DNA of 38,282 nt from Phycisphaeraceae bacterium (lineage in GTDB: Bacteria; Planctomycetota; Phycisphaerae; Phycisphaerales; Phycisphaeraceae). The notes beneath the pieces are model-generated. The model was given only the letters and a program-made list of their open reading frames with translations, was not told the origin of the DNA and did no database searches. Below are positions 8,332-15,277 of the stretch, one piece after another; within the stretch, counting starts at the first letter, position 1; every line of letters starts with the position of its first letter. A program made the translations under genes and the position numbers. Location: the NCBI GenBank assembly GCA_020849625.1, contig JADLFV010000122.1, positions 1 through 38,282 on the forward strand. The letters run 5' to 3'.

Positions 8332-8751
8332 ATGGACTGCATCTTCTGCAAAATCGTCGCGGGGCAGATTCCGTGTCACAAGCTGTATGAGGATGCGCGG
8401 ACGCTGGCGTTTCTGGATATCGGGCCGGTGTCGCGCGGACATGCATTGGTGCTGCCCAGGGCCCATGCGGTGATGCTGGATGAGCTTGGGGCGGACGATG
8501 CGACCGCGATCGGGCAGGCGCTGGTCAAAGTCGGCCGGGCCATCGTGCGGGCGGTGGGGGCCGAGGCGTGGAACGTGCTGCAAAACAACGGCGAGATGGC
8601 CGGTCAACTGGTGCCGCACGTGCATTTTCACATCGTGCCGCGGTTCAACGGCGATGGATTCAGTTATCGCTGGAACCCCCGGAAGTTGAGCGATGACGAT
8701 GCCGCGGCGTTGAAGGATGCCATCGCGCGGGAGTTAGGGAGTAGGCAGTAG
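8332..8751 (+). CDS. HIT family nucleotide hydrolase
   Basis: Histidine-triad protein of 139 residues, a usual family length. These cytoplasmic enzymes cleave phosphoramidate or dinucleoside polyphosphate bonds through a covalent nucleotidyl-His intermediate. The catalytic triad is HVHFH at residues 96-100. Cys3 and Cys6 (CIFC) are the zinc-type pair found in many members. The substrate cannot be told from sequence. No Shine-Dalgarno is visible because the heptamer array ends 4 nt before the ATG. Near the C-terminus (8676-8686) the codons contain a CCCCCGGAAGT copy (NPRKL). The last codons merge into another heptamer element. A truncated paralogue lies 1.5 kb upstream. Confidence 0.92.
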   Translation: MDCIFCKIVAGQIPCHKLYEDARTLAFLDIGPVSRGHALVLPRAHAVMLDELGADDATAIGQALVKVGRAIVRAVGAEAWNVLQNNGEMAGQLVPHVHFHIVPRFNGDGFSYRWNPRKLSDDDAAALKDAIARELGSRQ

Positions 8752-8811
8752 GGTGTCGGATCGAAGTGTTTACGAAACCCGAATCCCGATACCCGAAACC
8801 CGATACCCGAC
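8737..8811. repeat. Heptamer element E
   Basis: Units GGGAGTA, GGCAGTA and GGGTGTC at 8737-8757 overlap the end of the HIT gene. ACCCGAA, TCCCGAT, ACCCGAA, ACCCGAT and ACCCGAC in perfect 7-nt register fill 8777-8811. The ACCCGAT units recur in element I near 33 kb. Confidence 0.82.
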
Positions 8812-8829
8812 TTCGCCTATGATTCGCTC

Positions 8830-9360
8830 ATGAGCAGCAAAACCCTGGCCGGCAAACGGATTCTCATCTTCGTGGGCGATGAGTACGAAGACCTGGAGCT
8901 GCAATATCCCAGGCTGCGGCTGATCGAAGCCGGAGCGGACGTGCTGGTCGCGGGCCTGGAAGCGAACGTCACGCATCACGGCAAGCACGGCTATCCGCAG
9001 CAGTCGCAGGCGGCCCTGCGCGATCTGAAGGCCGGCGACTTCCACGGGCTGATCATTCCGGGGGGCTGGATGCCCGACAAGCTTCGCCGCTACGGCGAGG
9101 TCAAGGCCATCACCCGGGCGATCTGCGATGCGGGCAAGTGCGTGGCGTCGATCTGTCACGGCCCGTGGATCGACATCAGTGCCGGCATCGTCAAAGACGC
9201 CACCTACACCAGCACCCCCGGAATTAAAGACGACCTGGTCAATGCGGGAGCGATCTGGGTGGACCAACCCGTGTGCATCGATCGCAACCACGTGACCAGC
9301 CGCCGGCCGGACGATCTGCCCGAGTTCTGCCGCGGCATTCTGGAAGTGATGACCCGATGA
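8830..9360 (+). CDS. DJ-1/PfpI family protein
   Basis: A 176-residue member of the DJ-1/PfpI (class I glutamine amidotransferase-like) superfamily. Members act as stress proteases, deglycases or chaperones; the exact role here cannot be read from sequence. The nucleophile elbow is ASICHGPW with Cys109 followed by His110. The acidic partner region is DEYED at residues 17-21. LIIPGGWMPDKLRR is the usual active-site loop. The start is the ATG at 8830, 18 nt after heptamer element E, with no clear ribosome site. The stop overlaps the next small gene by ATGA, so the two are probably co-translated. Confidence 0.9.
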   Translation: MSSKTLAGKRILIFVGDEYEDLELQYPRLRLIEAGADVLVAGLEANVTHHGKHGYPQQSQAALRDLKAGDFHGLIIPGGWMPDKLRRYGEVKAITRAICDAGKCVASICHGPWIDISAGIVKDATYTSTPGIKDDLVNAGAIWVDQPVCIDRNHVTSRRPDDLPEFCRGILEVMTR

Positions 9361-9551
9361 ATCGCCCCCGGAATCGCCCCTGGACGCCCAAGCAGTTCGG
9401 CAAAGCAATCGAGCGCCTGCGCGGCGATCGCGGTGAGATTCTTTTTCCCGACGGCGGGGCGCAACCGTTGAAGGTGCGCATCCTCAAATACCAGAACAAA
9501 CCCACCGACGGCCACGGCTCGCACCACCAAGGCAAACACAAGCTGGGGTAA
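9357..9551 (+). CDS. Small basic hypothetical protein
   Basis: A 64-residue protein that I do not recognise. It is rich in Lys, Arg, Pro and His, with MNRPRNRPWTPKQFGKAIERLRG at the start read as a short basic helix, and a HGSHHQGKHKLG tail. There is no membrane segment. The ATG overlaps the stop of the DJ-1 gene (ATGA), which supports it being translated. Codons 3-8 contain a degenerate CCCCCGGAAT copy. The basic character would fit nucleic-acid binding, but that is speculation. Confidence 0.55.
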   Translation: MNRPRNRPWTPKQFGKAIERLRGDRGEILFPDGGAQPLKVRILKYQNKPTDGHGSHHQGKHKLG

Positions 9552-9573
9552 ATTAAGAGCGGAAAACTCACCG

Positions 9574-9657
9574 CAGAGGTCACAGAGATCACAGAGAAAG
9601 ACCAAGGCGAGATGAATTCATGTGTTCGGGCTCTGTGACCTCTACGTCCTCTGTGGT
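9574..9657. repeat. Nine-nucleotide inverted-repeat element F
   Basis: Three 9-nt units (CAGAGGTCA, CAGAGATCA, CAGAGAAAG) at 9574-9600 face CTCTGTGAC, CTCTACGTC and CTCTGTGGT at 9631-9657. It lies between the convergent small gene and ruvC. It has the same architecture as the heptamer elements but a 9-nt period. Confidence 0.75.
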
Positions 9658-9687
9658 GAATCCCAATTCTGGATTCTTAACAAAGCT

Positions 9688-10179
9688 TCAAATGCCCTGC
9701 AGCGCCAGACGCCGGGCGCAGGTCAGGGCGATGGCGATGGCGTCGGCGACGTCAGGCGGGCTGGGGGGCTCGTTGAGGTGGCACTGGGTCTGGATGGCAA
9801 GTTGCATCTGTTGCTTGGAGGCGTGGCCGTAGCCGGTGACGGCTTTTTTGACGGCGGTGGAGGGCAGGTGCTCGATGGGCAGGTCGCGTTGCTGGGCAGC
9901 CAGCAGGATGACGCCGCGGGCGTGGCCCATGAGGATAGCGGTGCGGGGGTGCTTGTAGTGAGCGTAAAGTTTCTCGACAGCCACGCGGTCGGGGGCGAAT
10001 TCCTTCATCAATGCGGCCAGGTCGGCGTACAGTTGTAACAGGCGTGATTCGATGGAGGTTCGCGGCTTCAAACGCAGGACGCCGGCTTCGATCAGGGTCG
10101 GTTCAAGCTGGCCGGGGCGCAGCTCGACGATGCCGTAGCCGGTGATCTGCAGGCCGGGATCGATGCCGAGGACGCGCAT
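9688..10179 (-). CDS. ruvC: Holliday junction resolvase RuvC
   Basis: Crossover junction endonuclease of 163 residues. It cuts four-way junctions with RuvAB during recombinational repair. The RNase H-like catalytic acidic set is visible: Asp7 (GIDPGLQ), Glu69 (AVEKLY), Asp143 and Asp146 (PPDVADAIAIA). The start is the ATG of MRVLGIDPG at 10179. The longer frame from 10269 only adds codons translated from a heptamer repeat. ruvA and ruvB are not adjacent. It is divergent from parC, with about 130 bp between the start codons. Confidence 0.95.
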   Translation of the reverse strand: MRVLGIDPGLQITGYGIVELRPGQLEPTLIEAGVLRLKPRTSIESRLLQLYADLAALMKEFAPDRVAVEKLYAHYKHPRTAILMGHARGVILLAAQQRDLPIEHLPSTAVKKAVTGYGHASKQQMQLAIQTQCHLNEPPSPPDVADAIAIALTCARRLALQGI

Positions 10180-10191
10180 GGAGGTAGTGTA

Positions 10192-10219
10192 ATGGCGGAT
10201 GGCGGATTGCGGATGGCGG
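10192..10219. repeat. Heptamer array G between ruvC and parC
   Basis: Units ATGGCGG, ATGGCGG, ATTGCGG and ATGGCGG in 7-nt register. There is a single arm and no reverse-complement partner was found. It has the same unit as the element in the gspJ-like leader. It lies in the ruvC 5' leader. Confidence 0.78.
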
Positions 10220-10300
10220 ATGGATAGAAAACTTCGGTGACGCCGCTGCAACGTATGACATTGCGGCACTGGTCACGCTGCATTATCCTTGCGAACCGCC

Positions 10301-10316
10301 AGGGAGGGCTCTTTTG
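10301..10316 (+). promoter_or_regulatory. Ribosome binding site for a TTG start (parC)
   Basis: AGGGAGGG at 10301-10308 precedes TTG at 10314 with a 5-nt gap. No ATG in frame lies nearby, so TTG is the most likely start of parC. Confidence 0.6.
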
Positions 10317-12809
10317 GCCAGAAAACGCAGGACATCGTCAACAAGTTCCAAAGACAGCGGAGACTCGCTTTTCGCCCCCACCCCCGGAAGTGGTGGTGAT
10401 GGCGGTGTCGCCACGGCCGGTAAACCGGCCTCTGCCGCAGGGGAAGCGAGCGTCGCCCTGCACATCGCGGCCCAGGAACGCTACCTCAACTACGCCCTGT
10501 CGGTCATCACCAGCCGCGCCCTGCCTGACGTGCGCGACGGCCTCAAGCCCGTCCAACGCCGCATCCTCTACACCATGTGGCTCGAACGACTCTACGCCAC
10601 CGCCAAGCACCGCAAGTGTGCCGGCGTCGTCGGCTCGGCCATGCGCGATTTCCACCCCCACGGCGACCAGGCCATCTACGACGCATTGGTCCGCCTGGCA
10701 CAGCCGTTCAGCGTGCGACTGCCGCTGATTGAGGGCTCCGGCAACTTCGGCTCTCTCGACGGCGATCCCGCGGCGGCCATGCGCTACACCGAGTGCCGCC
10801 TCGCTCCGCTTTCGCATGAGTTGCTGGAAGAGATCGGCCAGGACACTGTGCCCTTCCGTCCCAACTACGACGGCACGCGCAGTGAGCCGGTGGTCCTGCC
10901 CGCTCGCGCCCCCAACCTGTTGATCAATGGTTCGACCGGCATTGCCGTCGGCATGGCGACCAACATTCCGCCGCACAACGCCGGCGAAGTGTGCGCCGCC
11001 CTGCTGAAGCTGATCGATGACCCGGAGATCAAGCCCTATCAACTGGTCGCCAATGATGCCGTGCAGGGCCCCGACTTCCCCACCGGCGGGCAGATCCTCA
11101 ACACCCGCGAAGAGTTGCGCGAAATTTACAAGACCGGCTCCGGCGCCATTCGCCTGCGGGCCACCTGGGAAAAAGGCCCCGTCACCCGCGGCGGCAAGTC
11201 GCTGTTTGTCAACTCGATTCCCTACAACGCCAACAAGTCCACCATCGTCGAACAGATCGCAGCCGTGGTGCTCTCGCGCAAGATGCCGCTGCTGATGGAC
11301 GTGCGCGATCTGTCTTCCGAGGACGTGCGCATCGAACTGCTGCTGAAGAAGGACGCCGACGATCAGAAGGTCATGGCGTACCTGTTCAAGCACACCGGGC
11401 TGCAAAGCAACTTCAACGTCAACTTGACCTGCCTGATCCCCACCGAGAACCCGGCCGTGGGACGCCCCGAGCAGTGCGACCTCAAGACCATCCTCTGGCA
11501 TTTCCTGCACTTCCGCCTGGAAGTGGTCACCCGCCGGCTGCAGAACGAGCTGGCCCAACTGGAAAAACGCCTGCACGTGCTGGAGGGTTTCGCCCTGGTC
11601 TTCGACGTGCTGGATGAGATCATCCGCATCATTCGCCGCTCGGATGGCAAGGCGGACGCGGCTGACAAGATCATGAATCGCTTCCCACCCGACAAAAAAG
11701 GCAAGGGTGGACTGGATGCCGAGCAGACAGATGCGATTCTCGAGTTGAAGCTGTATCGCCTGGCCAAGCTGGAGATCAACCTGATCCAGGAGGAGCTCAA
11801 GGACAAGCAGAAGCGAGCCCGCGAGATCCGCAAGCTGCTGGACGAACAGGACGCAGCCGGCCGGTGGAAACTGGTGCGCAGTGAGATCGAACAGGTGCGC
11901 GATCAGTACGGCCCCCCCCCGGAAGGTAAGCCGGAAGGTAAGCGGCGGACGATCATTGAAAGCGCCGCCGACGAGCCGGTGTACACCGCTGAGGATTTCA
12001 TCGTGGCCGAGGACAATTTCGTGCTGGTCTCGCGCGACGGCTGGATCAAGCGGCAGAAGGAGATCGCCGACCCTTCCAAGACGCGCATGCGCGAGGGCGA
12101 TGCCGTGCTGGCCTGCGAGGCCGGCTCCACCCGCGCCACCATCGCGTTCTTCAGCAGCTTCGGCACCTGCTACACCGCCCGCATCATCGACGTGCCCGCC
12201 AGCAGCGGGTATGGCGAGCCGATCCAGAAAATGTTCCGCCTCAAGGATGGCGAGCGCATCGTGGCGGCGTTGTCTCTGGACAGCCGGGCCATCGGCGACA
12301 TCACCGAGGATCCGAAAAAGCCCGACCTTTGTCCCGCCACGCATGCCTTTGCCGCCGGCAGCGACGGCTACGCCCTGCGCTTCGGCCTGCAACAGTTCGT
12401 CGAACCCAGCACCCGCGCCGGCCGCCGCTACGCCCGCCCCCGCCCCCGGAATGGTTCACAGATGGTGGGCGTGGAAAAAATCCACGGCGACGAGATCATT
12501 CTGGCTGTCAGTGAGCAGTGCCGGGCCATGGTCTGCCGGGCAGACGAGATCAACTACCTCTCCGGTCCCGGTATGGGCGTGCAACTGATCAAATTGTCCA
12601 AAGACGACCGTTTGATCGGGTTTAAGGCTTCCGGGGGTGATCGCGACCTGCTGAAGGTGGAAACCAACCGCGGGGCGGAGAAGACCATCAGCACCGCCAA
12701 ATATAAGGTAACATCACGGGGTGGTCGCGGCTGGGAGATCCAGAAAAACGGACGGATCGCCCGCGTTTTGGCCGACGACGTACCCGCCCCGATCCTGCTG
12801 GAAGAATAG
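10314..12809 (+). CDS. parC: Topoisomerase IV subunit A (ParC)
   Basis: DNA-cleaving subunit of a type IIA topoisomerase; 831 residues from a TTG start. The breakage-reunion domain starts near residue 46 ([16 protein letters not shown]) and has the quinolone-region block [17 protein letters not shown]. The catalytic Tyr lies in [10 protein letters not shown]. ParC rather than GyrA is favoured by [19 protein letters not shown] and by the C-terminal DGWIKRQ and [11 protein letters not shown] blocks. There is also no canonical GyrA box (QRRGGKG); only SRGGRG occurs near the end. Odd features are an N-terminal extension of about 43 residues built partly from repeats (a motif copy at 10381 and a palindrome at 10407), a linker [13 protein letters not shown] from two more copies behind a run of nine C (11912-11920), and further copies at 12443 and 12628. 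parE lies 2.5 kb downstream on the same strand. Confidence 0.88.
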   Translation: MARKRRTSSTSSKDSGDSLFAPTPGSGGDGGVATAGKPASAAGEASVALHIAAQERYLNYALSVITSRALPDVRDGLKPVQRRILYTMWLERLYATAKHRKCAGVVGSAMRDFHPHGDQAIYDALVRLAQPFSVRLPLIEGSGNFGSLDGDPAAAMRYTECRLAPLSHELLEEIGQDTVPFRPNYDGTRSEPVVLPARAPNLLINGSTGIAVGMATNIPPHNAGEVCAALLKLIDDPEIKPYQLVANDAVQGPDFPTGGQILNTREELREIYKTGSGAIRLRATWEKGPVTRGGKSLFVNSIPYNANKSTIVEQIAAVVLSRKMPLLMDVRDLSSEDVRIELLLKKDADDQKVMAYLFKHTGLQSNFNVNLTCLIPTENPAVGRPEQCDLKTILWHFLHFRLEVVTRRLQNELAQLEKRLHVLEGFALVFDVLDEIIRIIRRSDGKADAADKIMNRFPPDKKGKGGLDAEQTDAILELKLYRLAKLEINLIQEELKDKQKRAREIRKLLDEQDAAGRWKLVRSEIEQVRDQYGPPPEGKPEGKRRTIIESAADEPVYTAEDFIVAEDNFVLVSRDGWIKRQKEIADPSKTRMREGDAVLACEAGSTRATIAFFSSFGTCYTARIIDVPASSGYGEPIQKMFRLKDGERIVAALSLDSRAIGDITEDPKKPDLCPATHAFAAGSDGYALRFGLQQFVEPSTRAGRRYARPRPRNGSQMVGVEKIHGDEIILAVSEQCRAMVCRADEINYLSGPGMGVQLIKLSKDDRLIGFKASGGDRDLLKVETNRGAEKTISTAKYKVTSRGGRGWEIQKNGRIARVLADDVPAPILLEE
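10407..10432. repeat. 26-bp palindromic repeat inside parC
   Basis: The core GGCCGGTAAACCGGCC is a 7-bp stem with a 2-nt loop. The full 26 bp is an exact reverse complement of 37896-37921. In parC it is translated as VATAGKPA, within the N-terminal extension. Confidence 0.88.
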
Positions 12810-12819
12810 AGGTTCACCC

Positions 12820-13278
12820 ATGATTTTCGATTCGCTGGAAAACGCTTCGCTGTATCGCAACCTGTCGCCCGATTTCGCTCTTGGCTTTGAGTACCTGCTC
12901 AGCGACCGGGCCCGCACCGACCCGCCCGGCAAGCACGAGATCGCAGGCAACCGCGTTTACGCTGACGTGCACGTGGAGTCAACGCGGCCGATCGAAAAGT
13001 GCCGCTGGGAAGCGCACCGCAAGTACGCGGACATTCAGTGCGTGCTCTCGGGCTGCGAGCGCATGGGCGTCGCCCCGATCAAGAGCATGAAGCCGACCAC
13101 CGAGTACGATGATCGCCGCGACGTGACCTTCTTCGACGGCGACGGCAACATCATTGCCGTGCAGGAAGGCATGTTCACCCTGTTCATGCCGCACGACGCC
13201 CACCTGCCCGGCATCATGAACGGCCAACCGGGGCCGGTGCGCAAAGTGGTGGTCAAGGTGCGCGTGGACGGCAAATAA
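12820..13278 (+). CDS. YhcH/YjgK/YiaL (DUF386) family protein
   Basis: A 152-residue cupin-like protein of the YhcH/YjgK/YiaL family. Characterised relatives are linked to sialic acid or other sugar metabolism and to the EbgC beta-galactosidase partner. Family landmarks are ENASLYRNLSPDFALGFEYL at the start, HRKYADIQCVLSG in the middle and FMPHDAHLPG near the end, the last supplying metal-type His residues. The start is the ATG at 12820, 10 nt after the parC stop, with GAGGTTCACCC before it. No sugar genes are nearby, so its pathway is open. It is probably co-transcribed with parC. Confidence 0.85.
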   Translation: MIFDSLENASLYRNLSPDFALGFEYLLSDRARTDPPGKHEIAGNRVYADVHVESTRPIEKCRWEAHRKYADIQCVLSGCERMGVAPIKSMKPTTEYDDRRDVTFFDGDGNIIAVQEGMFTLFMPHDAHLPGIMNGQPGPVRKVVVKVRVDGK

Positions 13279-13356
13279 AAAATCCATGAGCGAACCGGCG
13301 ACAGCGTACCGGCAGTCACCCAGCCGGTGGAGCAGCGATGGTCGCCGGAGACTCCG

Positions 13357-13599
13357 ATGAAAGAGTACAAGGGCTACAAACTGATTCGCGACGGCGAACT
13401 CGTAGCCGAAGTCGAAGTCATGCTCCGGGACGATCACGCCGAATGGGAGTCGACAATCTCGCTGCAGGACGCCCTGAAAGTGGACGATGTCCGTAAGGCG
13501 ATGCAGGACAAAGATTATCCACGTGTGATTAAACTGGCGCGGCTGTACCGGCTGACGCCGATCGAACGATCCGACCTTCCGGGCAGCGACGTCGCGTGA
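13357..13599 (+). CDS. Small hypothetical protein
   Basis: An 80-residue soluble protein that I do not recognise. It starts MKEYKGYKLIRDGELVAEVEVML, which predicts a beta-hairpin-rich N-terminal half, and continues with two short helices. It has no membrane segment and no catalytic motif. The start drawn is the ATG at 13357; the GTG at 13327 would add ten residues. Its stop lies just before a common GC-rich palindromic repeat. The gene lies between the YhcH-like gene and the AT-richer accessory block. Confidence 0.55.
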   Translation: MKEYKGYKLIRDGELVAEVEVMLRDDHAEWESTISLQDALKVDDVRKAMQDKDYPRVIKLARLYRLTPIERSDLPGSDVA

Positions 13600-13612
13600 A
13601 AACTTCGTTCTG

Positions 13613-13650
13613 GCCCGCCTCTCCCCCGGGAGAGGGCCGGGGTGAGGGCC
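13613..13650. repeat. GC-rich REP-like palindrome
   Basis: CTCTCCC-CC-GGGAGAG (13619-13634) is followed by GGCCGGGGTGAGGGCC. This matches a widespread intergenic repeat type often mis-translated as 'PHPGPLPGER'. A second copy lies at 18686-18719 in the other orientation. As a hairpin it may act as a terminator for the small gene. Confidence 0.7.
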
Positions 13651-13706
13651 GAAGGCCATTGATGCCACTGCTTTTTATCTTTGCCTTTACAATCATCCAG
13701 TAAGCC

Positions 13707-14594
13707 ATGGCCACTCAAAGCGAAAGAGCAGTCGGAATGGATGATTTACCAGTTAGATTTCAATCGTTGATCCAAGACCACAAACAATGGCTGTCATGTT
13801 GGCCTGATCGTAGTACTAAATGGTGCCAACTGTTGGCCGATGCACCAGAAGCCGCTCTCGCTGAGGCATGGGTATGCCAACAACTCAAGCCTAAATTGCA
13901 CCGTATTGAACCTAACGATGCCCCTCAGACAGGTGGTTTGGATTTCAAATGTGTTCCCTCAATCGATTCAAATGATTTCTTCTTTGTTGAAGTGACCAAC
14001 CTTGAAAGTGGTCCTTTGACAAACAAGAGCGGACTCCCCGCGCGTGTAGAAGACTGGAAGGGTGGTGGGGTTTGCTCAATTCACAATGCTTTTCGCAGAA
14101 AACGACATGAGAAGCAGGATCAAATTAGATCGCACAACATTCAAGGCCAGGTTTTGATTGCTATCACCGCATTCCATGAAACGGCAACATTCATTCACTT
14201 CGATCACGGTAACGCGGAGCAACTGCTGATCCCCCCCGATTCTCGTTGCTTCACCTACTCTAAGATCGGCGACCCGGATTTTCGCCCAGAGACATGGGTG
14301 GAGCCATCGTTTCAAGATGCTCTTTTCTTTAAGCCTGGTACGGCGTCAAACACGTATCGAGCGGCATGCCCAGACCTTTCGGGCGTGTTGCTTTGTGCGA
14401 TTCCGTGGCGAGATACCATCACCGGTAAAGCTGAGATTTCCCTGATATTGAATCCTACCGCCGATAGCCGATTTGATCCCGCATGGTTGCCGGAGATACC
14501 GTGCTGTCAGCTACAAAGCGATTGGGAGCAAGTTCATCCCTGCCAATGGACAGTTGAATGGATGAATGTTACCCACCCTGTGGAACAGAAATAA
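13707..14594 (+). CDS. AT-richer hypothetical, possible PD-(D/E)XK-like core
   Basis: A 295-residue soluble protein of unknown function. Base composition is visibly AT-richer than its neighbours, suggesting recent acquisition. A helix with Glu53 (AEAWVCQQL), Asp79 (GGLDFKC) and Glu95 (FFFVEVTNL) follow one another as in the PD-(D/E)XK nuclease core. However, the usual Lys of the E-x-K motif is Thr97, so nuclease activity is doubtful without structural support. No transmembrane or DNA-binding motif is evident. The gene ends 3 nt before mntA, and this spacing suggests one unit with the MntA/HepT pair. The start at 13707 is the first ATG; the ATG at 13737 (MDDLPVRF) is an alternative. Confidence 0.6.
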   Translation: MATQSERAVGMDDLPVRFQSLIQDHKQWLSCWPDRSTKWCQLLADAPEAALAEAWVCQQLKPKLHRIEPNDAPQTGGLDFKCVPSIDSNDFFFVEVTNLESGPLTNKSGLPARVEDWKGGGVCSIHNAFRRKRHEKQDQIRSHNIQGQVLIAITAFHETATFIHFDHGNAEQLLIPPDSRCFTYSKIGDPDFRPETWVEPSFQDALFFKPGTASNTYRAACPDLSGVLLCAIPWRDTITGKAEISLILNPTADSRFDPAWLPEIPCCQLQSDWEQVHPCQWTVEWMNVTHPVEQK

Positions 14595-14597
14595 ACC

Positions 14598-14906
14598 ATG
14601 CCCTCCCGCGTCCCCTACAATCCCGAGCACCTCGCCGCCTTCTGCCGCAAGTGGAAGGTCAAGGAACTGGCTCTGTTCGGTTCCGTTCTACGCGATGACT
14701 TTCGGCCGGACAGTGACGTGGACGTGCTGGTGACGTTCCAACCCGAAGCCGGGCACTTCCCAAGCTACTGGGAGTGGCCACAAATGATGGAGGAATTGCA
14801 GGCCATCTTCGGTCGCAAGATCGACCTTGTGCCTAAGGGCGGGTTGCGCAACCCCTTCCGCCGACATGAAATCCTCACTACACGAGAGATCGTCTATGCG
14901 GCGTGA
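14598..14906 (+). CDS. mntA: MntA-type nucleotidyltransferase antitoxin
   Basis: A 102-residue minimal nucleotidyltransferase (MNT). The active-site signature GS-x10-DxD is exact: Gly28-Ser29 (LFGSVLRDD) and Asp40/Asp42 (SDVDVLVTF). In characterised MntA-HepT systems this enzyme adds AMP units to a tyrosine of the HEPN toxin and so silences its RNase activity. The gene overlaps hepT by 11 bp, the standard arrangement for this pair. Length and layout are typical. The sequence composition returns to the local high-GC norm here. Confidence 0.9.
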   Translation: MPSRVPYNPEHLAAFCRKWKVKELALFGSVLRDDFRPDSDVDVLVTFQPEAGHFPSYWEWPQMMEELQAIFGRKIDLVPKGGLRNPFRRHEILTTREIVYAA

Positions 14907-15258
14907 TAAACGGGATATCGGCTACTTGTGGGATATGCTGGACGCAGCTCGTACCGCTGTCACGTTTACCTCCGGCAAAACGTTTGAAGAATATCTGCAT
15001 GATCGGTTGTTGCGGCTGGCAGTGGAGCGCCTCGTCGAAATCATCGGCGAGGCTGCGAGAAAAGTGTCTCCTGAATTCCGCGCCCAGCATCCGGAAATCC
15101 CCTGGCCGAAGATCGTGGCCCAACGCCACGTCCTGGTCCACGAGTATGATGACATCCAAGACAACCTGATCTGGCAGGTGGCCACGCAACACGCGGCGGA
15201 ATTGATCCGTCTCCTGAAACCGCTCGTCCCGCCGCCGCCGCCTTCACCTGAGTCCTGA
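14896..15258 (+). CDS. hepT: HepT-type HEPN toxin (DUF86)
   Basis: A 120-residue all-helical HEPN-domain protein, the predicted RNase toxin of the MntA-HepT pair. The RX4HXY motif is present as Arg77-HVLV-His82-Glu-Tyr84. Arg and His are the RNase residues, and Tyr84 is the position AMPylated by MntA in studied systems. The start is the ATG at 14896 inside the end of mntA; the upstream frame from 14827 is overlap only. It ends in a poly-Pro tail (VPPPPPSPES), which is unusual and possibly dispensable. parE begins 19 nt after its stop. Confidence 0.9.
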   Translation: MRRDKRDIGYLWDMLDAARTAVTFTSGKTFEEYLHDRLLRLAVERLVEIIGEAARKVSPEFRAQHPEIPWPKIVAQRHVLVHEYDDIQDNLIWQVATQHAAELIRLLKPLVPPPPPSPES

Positions 15259-15277
15259 TCCGACCGGAGCGTCACGG

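Noticed and set aside
10338..12392. Minus-strand frame of 684 codons opposite parC
   Set aside because: Antisense shadow of parC with no recognisable motif and no ribosome site.
13571..13583. CCTTCCGGGC counted as a dispersed motif copy
   Set aside because: Only seven or eight bases match; such partial matches are common in this GC-rich DNA, so only exact 10-mers were counted.
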